DNA from: Tubulanus polymorphus
Taxonomy: Eukaryota; Nemertea; Palaeonemertea; Tubulaniformes; Tubulanidae
Reading direction: 5' to 3'
DNA length: 64,000 nt
Assembly (NCBI RefSeq): GCF_964204645.1
Contig: NC_134031.1
Span: 14,469,307 to 14,533,306 of the forward strand
Under the pieces are notes generated by a model. The model searched no databases, was not told the origin of the DNA, and saw nothing but the letters and a program-made list of their open reading frames with translations. A program made the position numbers and the translations under genes. This document shows, one piece after another, positions 1-15,900 of the stretch (positions are counted from its first letter, which is position 1; every line of letters starts with the position of its first letter).

Positions 1-1800
1 GGCGATAGGTACAAGAAATCATTTTGTTTGACATGAAACATTTAAAAAAAGATGAAAGGGGACATTTTTGTGCTGGTTCATTTTCCGATTGGGTGGAGAA
101 AAAGGAAAGGGCGAGTGAATAATTCCGTCGCCACTGGGAGTCGAACCCATGAACGATCGATCGATCGATGGGTGATTTAAGTTGCATATTATGTAAATTA
201 CTGACGCGTCTAATCTAACGATTTATCATTGATATATTTGATAATTGAATTTCGACAGTTTAAACGGGAAAGATGATCGTCGAAGGCGTCGTCTCTATTA
301 GCAATATCGGATGCTGTATACAGCATTGTAGATTGGTTTATGACGCGCGTTTAAATGATTTGTCGAGTGAAAATTGATACTAATTCGGGGTTCGAAACCG
401 GCTGTGACTCTCAGTTCAGTAATATCACAACACACTGGGTCAACAGTGCATCTTCCAACGAGAATTCACTCCCCTCATGGGGAATGAACCCTAAACTTGG
501 ATTTGAATAAATTCCCGCCCATGCGCGAATACAACCCCCCCTAAAATTCAAACTCCTGACGATAATTCTACCTAGTAATCGGGTAATAGGTACTATAGAA
601 CTCGTTCTATGCAGGTACAGAGTTCCGGGCTGTGTCTGGTCGTCATCCGTTACGACACATAATTCTTGACCTAGGATAGTCTGATTAACAGTTTATACAG
701 CTCTCACCCAAATCCCTCGTCCCTCTTATAATATGTGAGTTTACTGTCCGATAATCTGTATATTTTACAAGGTAAAGGCTTGATCCTGCCCATAGGGTGT
801 AGTTAAGTAGAAACCATCGTATAAATGTTTACGAGTAGCAATTAACCTATTCTCGTACCCGTCGAGATGTACGTACACCAAAGACTCGGTTTACACTCGT
901 GAAGATCGTCCATGTTTATGATTAATGGAGATCTTTACCTGTTCATTGAATAACCTTTTTAAATGGAGTCAAACCCTCCCAATCTCCCACTACAGGCCAA
1001 CTCATTAACCCGCCTTTGTATTTGTAGCAATTATTTTGCCTTACCTTTGATTGACAACTCATTAAAACCAGTTTCTTTGATAAAACGTTAGTAAACCTAT
1101 CGCTTGTCCCTCATGTCGTATAATGGAATTCAATGTTGATCGCACAACATTCGGTACTAAATACAAGTGTTTTAGAAAAGGAAGTTGGTGAAATTTGAAT
1201 AAGTATTGGGAATCAGAAATATTCGGTTGCAAAGAAATTGTAAACTGCAGAGAAATTATAAACTTCATAACTCGGACATTAGTTCCGATGACTCGCATAT
1301 CACTCTCAAGTTTCTGCAGAAATTTCGTATACGACTGAATCTGATTATTTGAAGATATTTATCTAAGAGTTGGTAGAAAAGACCTAAGGTTGACTTTTGG
1401 TAAAATTCTGCCACTGCAGCTAGTGACTGATTATAACCATTATAACAATTACAAATTCCGACGAGTCACAATATATCATTATACAATATAAACGGTTTGC
1501 GTCACGATTCAAGTGTTTAATCAACATTTATATTTGTAATTATCGTTTATGACTCGACCCCCGTTGAGTCTATGTGAGCCACAGCGGGGATACCAGGGGT
1601 CACAGCTTTGAATAAACGATATCAAAATAATAAGCAAATAATTCATGTGTAATTAATGATCTTCGTGTCAGGCAGACAATTTAATTTGCCTCTCTCTTCC
1701 GCCCGGGAGTAAATGGGTACCTCCTGAGCGATCGGTATAGTCAACATCTCTCCAGGGAGAGATGCCTGATTCAGATTCAGAGAGCGAGATAATAGAGACA
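1..1800. other. Intergenic, no gene seen
   Basis: No convincing exon, RNA gene or long ORF is visible. A short tRNA T-arm-like sequence (about 121-160, minus strand) lacks a matching acceptor stem, so it is probably a SINE scrap. A GATC-rich simple run lies at about 154-168. Confidence 0.5.
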
Positions 1801-1917
1801 CAACACGCCGTGATCTATTACTAGTTGTGTTCCTTCAAAATGACAAACAAGGCATCAGATAATAAGTTTGTGTTCCTCAGGGTATCGAAAGGCCATATTT
1901 CATTTGATTGTTTGTCT

Positions 1918-2058
1918 CGGGGTTTCAGTATATCCACCATGTTGGATTTCATTATATCCGCCATATTGGATTCAATATTATTCGCCATGTTGGATTGTTT
2001 GTCTCAGGTTTCAGTATCCGCCATTTGTTGGGTTTCATTATAGCCGCCATATTGGATT
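1918..2058. repeat. Degenerate ~22-bp tandem repeat
   Basis: Variants of a unit containing CCATRTTGGATT are repeated about five times (for example TATCCGCCATATTGGATT). Short spurious ORFs arise from it. It abuts the TA microsatellite. Confidence 0.6.
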
Positions 2059-2128
2059 CGTCTGACTTCAAGACATATCAATGTGTTCCAAAATCCTTTA
2101 CTCAATTCATCTCCAGTGCTCTTTACGA

Positions 2129-4612
<2,484 letters not shown>

Positions 4613-4832
4613 ATCACACGAGTGATTTTGGCCGGTGCCAAATTTGGGCCGAAACAACTGTTTACACGGGGGCCAAATGAGCCCGTACCGGTACCTGTTT
4701 TGCCCTGCCAAAACCGTCGTACCAGGCCCGAGCCAAATTTTAGCACAGGTCAAATTATTGAGTGCGCGGGTCAAATTTGACTCGGACCTGATCTGCGCCA
4801 ATTTGGCCTGGGCCAAATCGTCTCCGTGTGAT
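4613..4832. mobile_element. MITE with GGCCAAAT subrepeats
   Basis: The left end ATCACACGAGTGATTTTGGCC-like sequence is mirrored by the right end GGCCAAATCGTCTCCGTGTGAT, giving an imperfect terminal inverted repeat of about 20-30 bp around 220 bp. The interior holds repeated GCCAAAT motifs in both orientations. No clear target duplication was found, so the family is unassigned. The open frames across it come from the repeats. Confidence 0.5.
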
Positions 4833-6488
4833 CCGTGTGATCGTAGTAATCCATAATCCCATCATCTTACGTTCTGATTCTCTGATTATTTACCTAGTCG
4901 CTTACTAATTAATCATTCTTAATCAATCTTGTCATTCATTAATTCGATTGTAATCAACGTGGCCACTATGTAGTCTCCAATTAGTGTTACTCTCCATATA
5001 AGTACTCTGTTGTTTTCACCATTGAATTAACTCATTTACCTGATGAAGCTACTCTATACGCTAGAAGTACGATCGACAAGTACTAAATTTGTCTTTTTCC
5101 AGGAATCCAGAGCTAGATACATCCCGGAGCGTTATTGGAGATTCCCCAATAACGTAAAGTTGTATGATTTGTTCAACTCAAATTTCTTAAAAAAACTGGC
5201 GTTGTATATACGCAAATGCTTAATACATTTCTAATGTTAAATGTTGCAATGTCTATTGTAAATTAATTTTGTGCTCTGTGCAATTGTATAATTGTGGAGT
5301 AAATAAACTAATTGTAATTGTAAATTTACGTTTACTGATCCTACGTTCTACGACGGATGCTTAGCTTTGAAAAGATCAGTTTTGTTTTCGAATATTCGTC
5401 GGAAAAAAATGAATATTGAATTATTACTCGATCTATACTCAATCGATACCAACAGCTGTGGCGTTATAATTAAAAGCGTTTAATTACGTATTAATTAAAG
5501 GCCGGGCCGTACTTGACGGAAACTATTTCACTATTAACTACTTAACTTTATCGAAAGGGTCCGTAATTAGTAATAAAGTTGTACAAAAATAGCCGACTGC
5601 TGTCTGGCTCACGATCGCACTGGTTTTATTGACTTCGAGCTAATCGCGGAATCAGAAAGAACGCAATAGATTGTCTCTAGACTAATAAAACAATTGGATT
5701 GGGGAACTCGGTAGCGTTAAGCCTGTAGCTGTTATTCTTTCAACGAGTTGCTTTTCCTGACAAATTTAGTATACGGTGCAGTCGTCGTAAAGCAGAATCT
5801 TCAATATCTAATATTCTATCCAAATAAACCGCAGTCGGAAACAACACATTTTAAACGTTTTAAAGGTCTCGTTTTAAGATCTTAATGTTATCGTGATTCT
5901 AATAACTTCAATAACTTTAATAAATTAATTACTTATTGAGGGCTTGAAAATTACTCTTAGTGTTTTTGATAACTTAAGCCTAGCTGGGCTAAAAATAAAA
6001 ACAATTTGAGAGAACCTCTTAAACGCAAATATCCGCTGTTCATCAGAGTTTACAAATTCAGAATAAATACCACGACAATTTTTCGATATGCTTGAATTCG
6101 ATTGTACTTATTTTTCGATAAATCGAAAGAAAAAGTAGCAACGTCGGCGAATTTTCACTTTCAGCTTTAACGAATGATGTGAAGAGCGAATTGGAAGTGT
6201 CGAAGAAAAGGTTTCTGACAATTGTTCGCAGATGTTTATATGTGGTAATTGGAGGCATTGTGGCGATACTTGACCGAACACTTGTTAGTTCTTATTTCTA
6301 TATAATATGAAAGCACGTTTATAGTTGCAGCCACTTTGATATCAATTGAGGTTTACATCCGAACCGGGTAAGCAATTTATTGTTGTCTTTCATTGTTAAT
6401 ATGTCTTATAAAAACGCTATCATCAGTTTCTGGACCCAGTTCATAAATGGTTTTCTTAATACGGGTTTTTTAGTTTGTGGTAGAAATT
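4833..6488. other. Intergenic, no gene seen
   Basis: AT-rich with short ORFs only (up to 66 codons) that lack recognisable domains or plausible splice partners. Confidence 0.5.
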
Positions 6489-6735
6489 AAATGAACTTAG
6501 GCTGGTCTTAAGTTGTTAAATTGGCTATAGGAACAAATTAGCTTTGACCGGTCTAAGGTTTTTAGATTTGGCTACAAAACCAAAGTAAGCTTAGACTGGT
6601 CTGAAGTTGTTAAATTAGCTATAGAAACAAAATACGGGCTTAGGCTGGTCTGAAGTTGTTAGATTGGCTAAAAAACCATAGTGAGTTGAGCCTGTTTTCA
6701 GGTTGTTAGATTGGTTATAGAGATAAAATGAGGTT
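6489..6735. repeat. Degenerate ~57-60-bp tandem repeat upstream of the VWA gene
   Basis: Four to five units contain variants of CTTAGGCTGGTCTGAAGTTG followed by TTAGATTGGCTATAGAAAC. The block ends about 230 bp before the start codon of the large secreted gene. A related single copy lies in its intron at about 21528-21590. It could sit in the promoter or 5' UTR intron; no role can be read from sequence. Confidence 0.6.
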
Positions 6736-6962
6736 TAACTGGTCTTGACCGTGCATCAGTCCAATGTAGCAACAAAATCGACAGTGTTAAGTTAAAATCT
6801 AGTCAATTATTACAAAATGAACTTAATTTATATAGAGAAACTCTAACTCTGAAAGACTGCGTCCAAATGGGAAAAGGGTATTTCTTACATACGTAAAATA
6901 CAGATGAAATTTATGGATAAGTGATGTTTCTTTTTTTGATGATTAGACGATAAGTAACAAAG

Positions 6963-9900
6963 ATGAATTTGTTATCCGTTGTGGTTGTAGCTGTATCAAT
7001 TCTAGCAGGATTTGCTTCGTGTAAGTAGAAATTTTGAAATTTCGATCTTGAATATAATTCGGATGAATGCAATTTTTCGAAAGAAAATACATACCCTTGG
7101 CTCTCATTATGTCATTAGATGCAGTTCTTTTTGATCAAATCATTACTATACATCCACGCTATCTTGTAGTAGTAGAATTCATTGAATAAGATGTATTTTG
7201 TATGAACTAGTATATATGCACCTTCATGGTCTGAAGCAAGTCATCCTCTATGAGCAGGGATTCGAACCTGATGGTATAAAATGGCTAGACTCAGCCGCGA
7301 TACGGTACCCTGTAACACTAGACCGGGTGCGCGGGTTTGCCACAAGAAAGCGGAGCTAATCAGAGTGAATGTCTTTTGTATTATCACTGAGGCAAATTTC
7401 ATTGAAGAACTATAAATCGGAAAGCCCGGCCTATAATAAAACGGGACTTCTGATTAGCTTATAATGACATTATTTAAGCTGCGCACCTGATCTTGTGTGG
7501 CAGGGTTTCGTACCGTAGCAATCTCGATGCCAAAAAGTTCGAATCCCTGCCGAGGGAGGATGGAAGCAAATAAATTGAATGGAGATGTTTTTAAAAAAAT
7601 GTGCTTTAAAATAAACAAATAACAATTAACCTATTCCAGGTGAGAAATTCGCTCAGCCATTAGACATCGTGGTGATAATTGCCGACAATGAATTGACCGG
7701 ACCTAAGGGTATCGATCAAGCGAAAACGTTCCTAAAAGGTCTCCTCAATTCGGTGAAAATATCTCAATCGGCCGTCAGAATATTCTCAGTACTGATGAAG
7801 AAGAGTATGGCCACCATGAGGCCCGAATACGGAGCGCGTAAGTACCACATGAAAGAGTTTATTCTATGTTTTGTTACTATTTCATATGTTTTTCTTTAAA
7901 TCTTAGAATAAGGATTGATCGTTTTATTTATTTGATTGGTAGATTTCGTTTGATTTTCTTTCTTTGATTTGGCGTCCCTTGCAACTCGCCACACCTGCCA
8001 GGATCCAAACTTGATTTTGAAATCGGAAATCGAAGTACAGATATAGTTATGTGATCGGCGGTCGGGTTTACAGATTTGATTTTGTTTAAATCGAAGTCCA
8101 TGTAAAAAAATTCGATTCCGGTTCATTCAAACGATCTTCCAACCAGCTTGATCCGACTGATGGGGGTCAACTCTTATTCACAACTACGAGTAATTGCTCG
8201 TAGCTCACAACTATATGGATTTTGAATTTTCATTTGGATTGAGGGTTTACATTTGAAGTTTCCGAAACATTTGAAATGAACAAATTATAATTCTTGGACA
8301 CAAACTTAACAAGCGTCTGTAAAACTGGATCCTTTTTACGTCAAGCGTCGCCTTACTCGGACAAACAAACTGGGACTGGCAAAATTGGTCCACGGTAGGC
8401 TTAGCCCGAGTTCAGCATTCGATACGTTTCAGAAAAATGATTTCGTTTTTCAGAAATCTGGGTTAGGCGAGGTGTATCATTCTTATCTCTCATTTCAATC
8501 AATGCCATTTCATTTTGTGTCCACCCTGAAATACCACCACATGAGTTATAATTCCTTCGAAAAAATTCCTAATGGTCAATCGTCTAAGAAATATATTCTC
8601 TTTCCTCAGAGGACAGCTTGGCTGAACAGTATGCTAAACTATACGTGGCTGACGTTGATAAATTTGTGGTCTATGAAAAGTCGCCGACCAGTTTCGATCA
8701 CATGACTCAATTTCTGGGAATGTTACTGCTGCAACATTTCATGGAACGGAACACGCCAGCTCCTAAACTCCTGATCATCGTAGGTAAGTACGTGCACGAC
8801 CTTAATAGGGAATGTCGATTTCGACTACTACCCGCAGTTGGATTCGCCCACATGCCGAGAAGAGTTTTAGCTGAGCCGTACGCGTTTACCTGGTGTAAAA
8901 TCAATACACTCTAAGACGGTAGTGATGTGTAGATTATACCAGGGACTCTAAAACGACAGTCCATGAGTACGCGTACTGTGTAGATTATACCAGCGACTCT
9001 AAAACGACAGTCCACGAGTATATGTAATGATTCTACAAGAATAAGAAATTACGAACATAGAGCAGCTTTATCGAGCAGATAAATGAACAGGGAATAATAG
9101 TTAATAGGGAAATAACTGTATTTAAAGTGGAGGCGCTGTTTCTTCAGCAACTTCACCTATTTACCTGATGAACCTACTATAAATACTCTAATTAGCGAGT
9201 GTTTCCTAAATGAAATCAGTTAACCTCCATCGCAGCATAACTTGTTAAAACGTTTATCATTTTGACACCAGGTTAGCAGGTCATCTTCTTTACAACTGTG
9301 GTACTCTGCTTCTCCTTATATACACCGTTTTTCCTCAATTAACCAGTCAAATCTGGTGATTTATAATAAAATCAGTTAACGAATGAATCAGACCACGCCT
9401 ATACTCCCTAAACGCACAATCGCTGTATTTTGACAGGATTTATACGGAAAAACATTTTATTTCCCTGATTCCCAATTCGGTACTCGGTCACTTAGCGCGA
9501 AATATCAATTTCCGTCAGTATTTCATTTTTAAGTATTCTACGTAATTTCTGTTTTTGCGCAGGTAATCCGGGAACTTCAGAAGAGAAATCCTGGAATTCC
9601 CTGATGATTGAACTATGGAAGAACTACATCACTAAATATTTCACGACTGTTTTGATACCGTGCGCCCGAACAAAACCGGACCCCGCGTTTATCAGCAGTT
9701 TGGGAAAAATTACGACGCTTTCTGCTGGTGCGACTTTCGCTAACATTGCGCCGTCAATTCCGAAAACAGCCGGGGCTGCTTTACCAGACGGATGGTTCAT
9801 TCCTGACAAATATTTTCCCTTACAAAGTATGTAGGCCCCACTGATATTATGAAATCCTATTCTAAGAACAAAAAGAGCTCTGAAATGTCGCCTTGAGCTG

Positions 9901-12900
9901 ATAACAGTTTATTCAACAGTATATATTAGCTATCTTCAGGAATATCAGAGGGATGTAGTCGAAACGCTGAATAAACTTTTAGCTCGGTGAATCATTTTGG
10001 AATTATTTCCACTAATGAATAAACGAGTGTTTCGTCAATGGTAATTAAATTAAGTCATGGTTTTTACAAAAAGCCGATATTCCTGGCACGAGGCTCTCTA
10101 CCGCACTATAAGGGCTCAATGGAATGGGATCGGTGACTATGTGGGAGGGGTTGTTAAACCTGGGGGAGGATATCTTAACGGATTGAGTGAGATAATTTTT
10201 CTGTATTGTTTTTTGTTTTATTTTTTATTTTCAGTGTTCGCATTCACAGATAAACGTGAGTTCAAGGGATATTATATTTCAACATTCAGAAATATTTCTA
10301 TGAAAAGACTGTAGTGAACTGATGTAAATCTCAGTATAGTTAACGAATAAAAACCCGACAGTAGATTAGGAAACAAACTGTTTCTACAAATCTACCGTGG
10401 GTTTTTATTCGATATCTATGAAACTTGTCATTTACAGCGGAAAACATTTTTCTTTCTTGAAAACACGCTGATCTTGGCTGTTATTTTCCTATCTGCAATA
10501 ATGTGTAGCTGGTTCATTCTCTATCATTCTCATTTCTGATATTATCGATGATATCTCGATATATTACAATATCATCATTTTTTCAGTGATTCCGGAGAAA
10601 TATCGTAAAGTTCCCGATAAATATTTGAAACCGATTCCGATACGAGTGACGCAATCGAGTTCAACGAGCATGACGTCACAAATTGACGTGTCGAAAAAAG
10701 GTAGGAAGAAAAATGATATCTAAATTCTTGATTTTCTGAATTGAGAATTTTGGTCGAAAGACAAAATACATAAAATCCGCGCACACTAAAAACAAAATGA
10801 ATCTCAAATTTAGTTTGTTTGACGTATCGACTATCCGAATAGTCGTCATCGGGAATACAGCATTTCTAAGTTAGGATTTGACTTAAATAGTGTAAAATGA
10901 ACTAATTTCAACCCGGAGTTACCCCCCATTTTATTCATACATGCTCTAACTCACTGGGTCCTAAAGACGACTATAAGGATATAATTTTAACGCCAAACGC
11001 TCGACTTGTGAGAGTGTGAAATGTCGTGTCTTTCTGATTTTAATTTTCGATGAATGAAAATTAGCTTTTAATGGTGTCTATAGGGGTTTTAAACTTGTCA
11101 TCTGTTCTCCACGTCAGAGAGTGTACGGCCATTCTACCATAAGCTCGAGGAAGCATTTCGGGCCCATTTCTTTCTCAATGTGAGAATTTAATACGATCGT
11201 CACAACTCGACCCAGGGTGGCTCATCAAAGGTTAATGAGCACAACCATACTTTATCTCTTTCTCTCCATTGCAGTTAAAAAACGTTTCGATATGTTGATA
11301 TTTTTGGACCGATCCGAATTCACCGGCGAAAAAAAATTCAATGAAATCGTCGCAACGATTAAACAACTCATTAAAACCTACTGGATCTCGCCGTCACACG
11401 CCAGATTCTGGATATTCGATTTGAAAGGTCACCAGATGATTATCTATCCCCTCGGGTATTACGGACCGAACGCCGACAGCACTGAACTACAAAGCGCCTG
11501 GACCGCAACTTACCTATCGTTCGTCGACAATATTAAATACAGTAAAGGTGTCGCTACCGATATGTATATCATGTCGCAGTTCATGTTCTGGGTCGTCAGT
11601 AACGTTCAGGGTAGGTAGAATTTCTCCCTGGTCGAATATATACTACTTAGAGTCTTATTCGTATTTACTGCTCATCGATAGAAATTTAATCCTGCACTGA
11701 CAATCTATACAAAAATAATTCATAAGTCGATTAGACCGAGATCATCGGTGACAGGTTATTGGTTGGAGTGAAATTAAAGATAAACAAATCTTGTCATATA
11801 AAATGAATACGGCCACTTCCATAAAATCCCCTAACATTGATTCTTTAGATTTGACTATGTTGTGATTACGTCGTAGGGAGATTTTATAGAGGTGGCCATA
11901 CTTTCGGCAGAACAGTGGATACATTAATGTGATGACGATGTTTCTATGGGATTTAGTTTATAACTGTCGAATAGTTGAACGTCCCAATCGTTGATGTCGT
12001 CATCACATAGGGCGAGCCGATAAAACCCGTTAGATTTTGGCGTGGTCGCCTCGTGGTCTACTGTCCTAGTTGTCCGCTAGATTGAGATCTAGTCGAAGGT
12101 AGTTGCTCAAACTGCACCGGCACGTTTTGGTGCCGCCCTACATATAGTCAAACACTGATAGGTGGTGATGGTTAAGAGCAGTGCCAGAAGTTACGCGCGC
12201 TCATCGGGGATCAAATCCGGGTCTCATACGTGGAAAGCAAGCGTGGTAGCCAGTAGATCAATAGAACTAGTCCACTTGGCCAGTGGTTATAAGGCTTGTC
12301 CTATATGTGTAACTTTGATACTTCCCCAAGCCGCAAAAGTTTTTCTTTTAAATTCACCAGCGAAAAGGTGGAGGTTAATTCAGTATTGTCACAGCTAGCT
12401 ACAAGAAACTTACTTTTTTAACCTCGATTTTGTTCATAATTTCTCTTTAAGGGGGAATATGGCGGCCGCAGTCGACCACACCGACACCGCGTGTCGTACT
12501 CATGATGGGATCGTTCAAACCGAAAACCGACGCAAAGAACAAGGAAATATCGGCTATATTTAGCGGACTGAGGCCGTACGTGTTTTTCACTCTGGTACCG
12601 ATCGCTCAAACTTCAGCAGATCAGAAATTCTATACTCTACTAGCATCGGCTAATCTCGGTAAACCAGGGATGGACGTAACGGCAATTATGACCTTCATCG
12701 GAACTATGATCACGAAAGCACCCAGTACGTACAATACGGCCTATTCGAGACCCTTCCGAACGTTTTTCCAAAAATTCCAATTTTTAGAAAAATGGCTGCC
12801 ACCAAATACTTAAAGATGTCTAACAATCAATATTGTTTTCATGTGAATAAAAATCTCTTTTCAAAATGGCGGCCTGCGTGAATTCTACATCATATATTGT

Positions 12901-15900
12901 CTGAACAACCAGGCTAACATTCGAAACCTCTAGAGTAGAAACTCCTATATTCTAAAAAATGGCAAGCTGCACGATAATTGTTAAAATGATATCGTTGACA
13001 TTTCCAAACATTTCCAGCTCTTTTACTTCAAACTGTAAGAATGACAATTTGTAAAAAAAAATGGTGACGTGCATGACTATCATAATGACATCATCGAAAT
13101 TTCTCCCAAAACCAATTTTTGGTATTGGAATTAGATTTTGAATATTTTTCGATTCAGATATTCATAGACAAAATTTATTCTTTTAAATTTTCTAGAAACA
13201 CCAAAAACGATTCCGACGAATGGAATTTTGTTTCCGAACCAAAATAAGTACATCACAATGCAAAGTAAGTTTTCATTCATTTATTTCTTTATTTTCTCCA
13301 TTAATTTGTACATGTGAGTTTAGAACATTCGTTCAATAACCTATCTATATTTTCAGTAAACGTTATGCAAATTCTTCGTAAGTACGAAATGATTGTTTAA
13401 TCATACTTGCATATTCGTTTTTTTTCAATCTAATTAATAATTTCTATTAGAAGAAAAATCATCGGTCATCGAGTTTTTTAAGTCGTTGAAGTATTCCAAA
13501 AATCTTTCAATTCTTTCAAAATAATTTTACCCGTGACTTTGAACTGAATATGTTTTGACATTGGTGTTAAGGTGAAGTGCACAAGAGCATCCAAAGTGCA
13601 TTACCCAGTAAAGGCGCTCAAGTGGCACCAACTCAGACCACACAAGTAACATTGAAAGGTAATACATGTATTTTAATTCGAACATCTGTTTTATCTGTTG
13701 AAGGCATGATACTAGAATTTTTATTGAAAGCAAGCACCCACCAGTAACACAAGGTTTTGGTTAAGATAAACTCTGAGGATACGATCAGATCATTCCCAAT
13801 GTTTGTCTAGGTCCCGATTCCGAATGTTCGGTTAAAATTTGAAATTATAATCGTTTCCAGTTTTCCAGTTCTCTAGAGTCACATTTTCACCGAGAATTCT
13901 GGAACTGAATCCTCAAGTATAGAATATGATAGAAATGGTATATATATATATTCTATATATATTCTAAGAAGCCTTACTCAGTTGTGCTAAATATGAACTC
14001 AAATCGATACCTTTGTTTTCTTCCCTGTGAGAAAATGAATTTGTGATAGAAATGAACGTTAGAAGAATCTTTTCCAGCTGATACAATATGCTTTATTCTT
14101 TAGAGTATATTCGCTCTCGTCTCCCGGTGTCTCTCCCTCTAGATTTCGGGGACCCTCCTTAGATAGCCACTCGCGAATCTACCACGTCGCGCAAGCGTTA
14201 ACTATGCCTAAATTCCCATTTGTGGTAACAGCAACTGTTTGAATTCGCCCTTTTCCAAGAATAATTTAATCAATTCAGTTTTCTGAGAAAGCGATAATGG
14301 TCCCTGGTAGCAACTGTAACTAATGTGAAAACCACATGCTGATCTGATATTAAAACAATGATTTGTGAAATTGACGACTCCAAAACTGAAAAGCCGAATT
14401 AGTTCGGTTCAAACATAATTTAGTGATGATACCAGGAACTGTGAAATTGTTCTAAATGATCTATAGCTGCGGTTACGCATGAATTATTGAATGAACATAA
14501 TTAAATTGTTTTCCTAATATCTGCCGCAATCTTTCAAAAATATACAAATGTTATTTTACTCGCTTGATAGAGGCACCCGAAACCAATGCGTTTTTCATTT
14601 CCGCAATCTCTGCAATCAAATTAGTTTATCCTGCATTACAGAAATCACGTCGCAGCTGATGTTCTTCATAGACAATTCACCAGAAACCAGTCCAGAAAAA
14701 GTGACCGAAATAATCAAAATCATCACGACTTTCATTCAAACTTATCGAATCGGACCGAAATTCGCAACTGTTTACATTTTCTACGTCGTCGATAAAACTC
14801 CGAAAGTAATTAAAGTAACGCAACAACAAAACATCGACTCGTATGTGAAAGAAATTAAAGCTATTCCTACAAAGAGTGACACACCAGATATTACATTCAT
14901 ATTGATGCGGTAAGAATATTGTCTCTATACTTATCCACAAGCTCTCGGGGAACAGGGTTCAAACGCCAATCCTTTTATACCAGAACAGTTAGGGGTACGC
15001 TCTACATGTAGACTGTGTCGGCGGAAAGAATCGAAGCCTTTTTGGGACTGCTCTCCCACCACAGCTGAGAGGAGAGAGGGTTCACTAATTATAAAAAAAA
15101 CTTTTTTGACGCCGTAAAAACCGTTACAATAATGTTAATGTACATTGATACCTAGTATGCGTTATGTGAGGGGTTCTGTGTGAGTCGATGTGCACTACCT
15201 CATCGATATTGGCATTTCCAAAATAACAACTACAATTGTGAATTTTGGCATTGATTTTGTAACTAAATATATTTCATAACTGTTATTTTATTTTCGATAA
15301 ATTATGATGAACATCTTTGAGAGGATGTGCACTACGTCATCAATATATTAGACTGGTTGCCAGTCAATTCAATTCAATTATTGATATATTCAAATCTAAC
15401 TTTAATGATACTTGACATTACATGTGTATATGATTGATATCATCGTCTTTATTGCTTATAGTATTAAGCAATATGTGTGTTGTTTTTCAAGGCGTCAATA
15501 AACTTTCAAGGTAGTTTTCTTGTGTTGTAAATTTGTAGATACTTTGTGCAAACGTTCCTGTCTGAAGTGAAACTAGAACCGACGATACCAAAGATTATAA
15601 CTCTATACGGTTCCGTCGCTCCGAAATCTCCGAAAGCGCAAACCGAATTCAAAACCATCATCTTACAAATGAAAACCTTTTTCTCCGTATCGGTCGTTCC
15701 CGTCGCCAAGACGACGAATATCGATTTCCTGAAAACCGTCGTCGGGCAGACTTTCGTGGTTACCATGCCTACGACGTTCGACGTAAAACAGATAGTCGTT
15801 AAAATGACGACGATTGTTCAGAAATTCACCGATGTTCAAAAAGGTAAAGATTTCCCACCAAAAAAGGCTCTGAAAAAAGGGTTATCACCTTAATTTCCAT

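Noticed and set aside
121-165. tRNA gene on minus strand
   Set aside because: Only a T-arm-like sequence; no matching acceptor, D or anticodon arm.
9890-10000. Hammerhead-like motif (CTGATAAC ... GTCGAAACGCTG)
   Set aside because: GAAAC and part of a core are present, but I could not form a convincing stem II or stem I; probably a decayed repeat tail.
12040-12300. Possible tRNA-derived SINE or tRNA
   Set aside because: Contains an A-box-like GGTCTACTGTCCTAG and a GATCAAATCC-like box but no tRNA fold; too weak to annotate.
13451-13523. Additional exon of the VWA gene after TATTAG
   Set aside because: The frame hits a stop without a donor; exon 10 joins exon 11 in phase without it.
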